From positions 189,839 to 253,838 of the forward strand of contig NMRA01000385.1 in assembly GCA_002633005.1 (NCBI GenBank): 64,000 nt of DNA, read 5' to 3'. Numbering within the stretch: the stretch's first letter is position 1; each line of letters starts with the position of its first letter. The translations under genes and the position numbers were made by a program. The notes beneath the pieces were generated by a model, which worked only from the letters and a program-made list of their open reading frames with translations, was not told the DNA's origin and searched no databases. This DNA comes from Phoronis australis (taxonomy: Eukaryota > Phoronida > Phoronidae). Below are positions 62,997-64,000 of the stretch, in pieces.

Positions 62997-64000
62997 GAAA
63001 CAACACATCTGTTTTCACTTTTTCGCTCTTCTGATGGATTTAAACTTAAGATTCGAAATCTTCATAAAATTTTGACCTCTGTTCGTGTTCTCTCAGTACA
63101 TATTGGTGAAGTTTTAGCTGATGTCATTTCGGTCAGATCAGCCAAGTTTGAAATAACTTTTAGTATTGCTACGCAGTAAAGCAATTTCCTTTGTTTTGAA
63201 TTTTGTAACAGTTATAATTTCAAAGTAAATACACAGGAATTGCCATGGACCTGAGTTAAAATTTCTGAGAAAGTAACAAATTTCATGAATTTATGAATCC
63301 GCAAAGGTCTAATTTGCACAGTGCCACAGTATTCTAAGTAATCCGTTCTCGTGGGTGTCGTGAGCCTTGTGTGAGCTGTAAAGTTTCGTTGGTTATGGGT
63401 TTTTCAAAATGGGAGCGATGGGTGACTGTCTTCAAGCACATACATTTTTGTCGTAAAGTGAAAATCCCAATGAAAATCGGATGAAAAATGTTGCTAATGT
63501 CAATAGTTAACGATTTTTGTCTGAAGTCATGGTGAAAATGTGAAAGAAAGTTGGACGAAAAATGACACTAAAAATTGTTGAAAATTTACCAAAAGTTTTT
63601 GCTTCAAACTTCCATCTATTTTCCATGAAAATTATCGGGAGCTTTTTAGACCACCACATTACGATCAATGCTCAACAGCGGTTCTACCACGACATAGTTA
63701 TTTGTTGGTTATACCATCCACAAACACACATTGTGTTACAAGTTCTGTATACGTGTTTGTTAAAAATGAATTGTAGAAAGAGTATATTGGAGTAATCGAA
63801 CATTATAAACGACAGGTACGTTATAATGCGACTCGATTGTGCTTTTCCTGAACCTTCTAATTCTGTAGATATTGTAAATTGTTCGTGTGTCAGTGCAGTA
63901 GTCTCGACGATGTTGTCTGATATGTTCAACCGCTTACTTAAAAGTAACTGACCACCATTGTGTCAAGAACCGGAAACTCTTTATTGTTGTGCTCCGATGA

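Overview
The window is animal nuclear DNA. It is AT-rich, and short exons with GT..AG borders sit in introns of about 0.1 to 11 kb that are full of transposon remains. The retroelements suggest an invertebrate deuterostome (hemichordate, echinoderm or lancelet type): the copy at 23.5-26.8 kb has the integrase-before-RT order of the Gmr1 clade, which was first described from deuterostomes. The species cannot be read from the sequence. Two single-N positions (58037 and 62560) mark unclosed contig joins.

One plus-strand gene spans almost the whole window. I traced 29 exons (62 to 62220) whose phases join without a break into about 1,567 codons plus a TAA stop. The 5' end lies upstream of the window. 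Two further exon candidates (40246-40303 and 42682-42761) do not fit the frame. The predicted protein looks secreted. In order it has a HEAT-like helical stretch (about 1.4-3.6 kb), amphipathic beta and helical segments (4.5-12.5 kb), a degenerate M23/LECT2-like domain that has lost its metal ligands (12.9-19.6 kb), a charged linker region (20.5-33.7 kb), a cysteine-rich part (39.0-39.6 kb), a long beta-rich part (43.1-51.9 kb) and an FN3-like C-terminal region (57.8-61.5 kb). It carries several N-glycosylation sequons and three basic cleavage motifs ending in R-S. I do not recognise it as a named protein.

The introns hold most of the other content. 5.5-8.2 kb: a TIR element. 8.3-11.4 kb: two minisatellites. 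13.1-17.2 kb: a decayed reverse-transcriptase retroelement on the minus strand, split by a MITE, followed by a second MITE. 22.4-33.5 kb (11 kb intron): a 5'-truncated Gmr1-like element, CTAGTGGC-box repeats, and a full-length but decayed Ty3/gypsy element with both LTRs, inserted into a MITE. 33.7-39.0 kb: a tandem repeat of about 445 bp interrupted by a 1.4-kb TA-flanked TIR element. 44.9-49.8 kb: two more copies of the same MITE. 51.9-57.8 kb: a Ty3/gypsy fragment abutting a Penelope-like fragment. 57.3-58.8 kb and 62.1-63.0 kb: two apparent tandem duplications, each with exactly one N at the join and each containing an exon. Both are best explained as unmerged overlaps in the assembly.

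I saw no bacterial-type genes, CRISPR array, rRNA or convincing tRNA. No second host gene could be supported.
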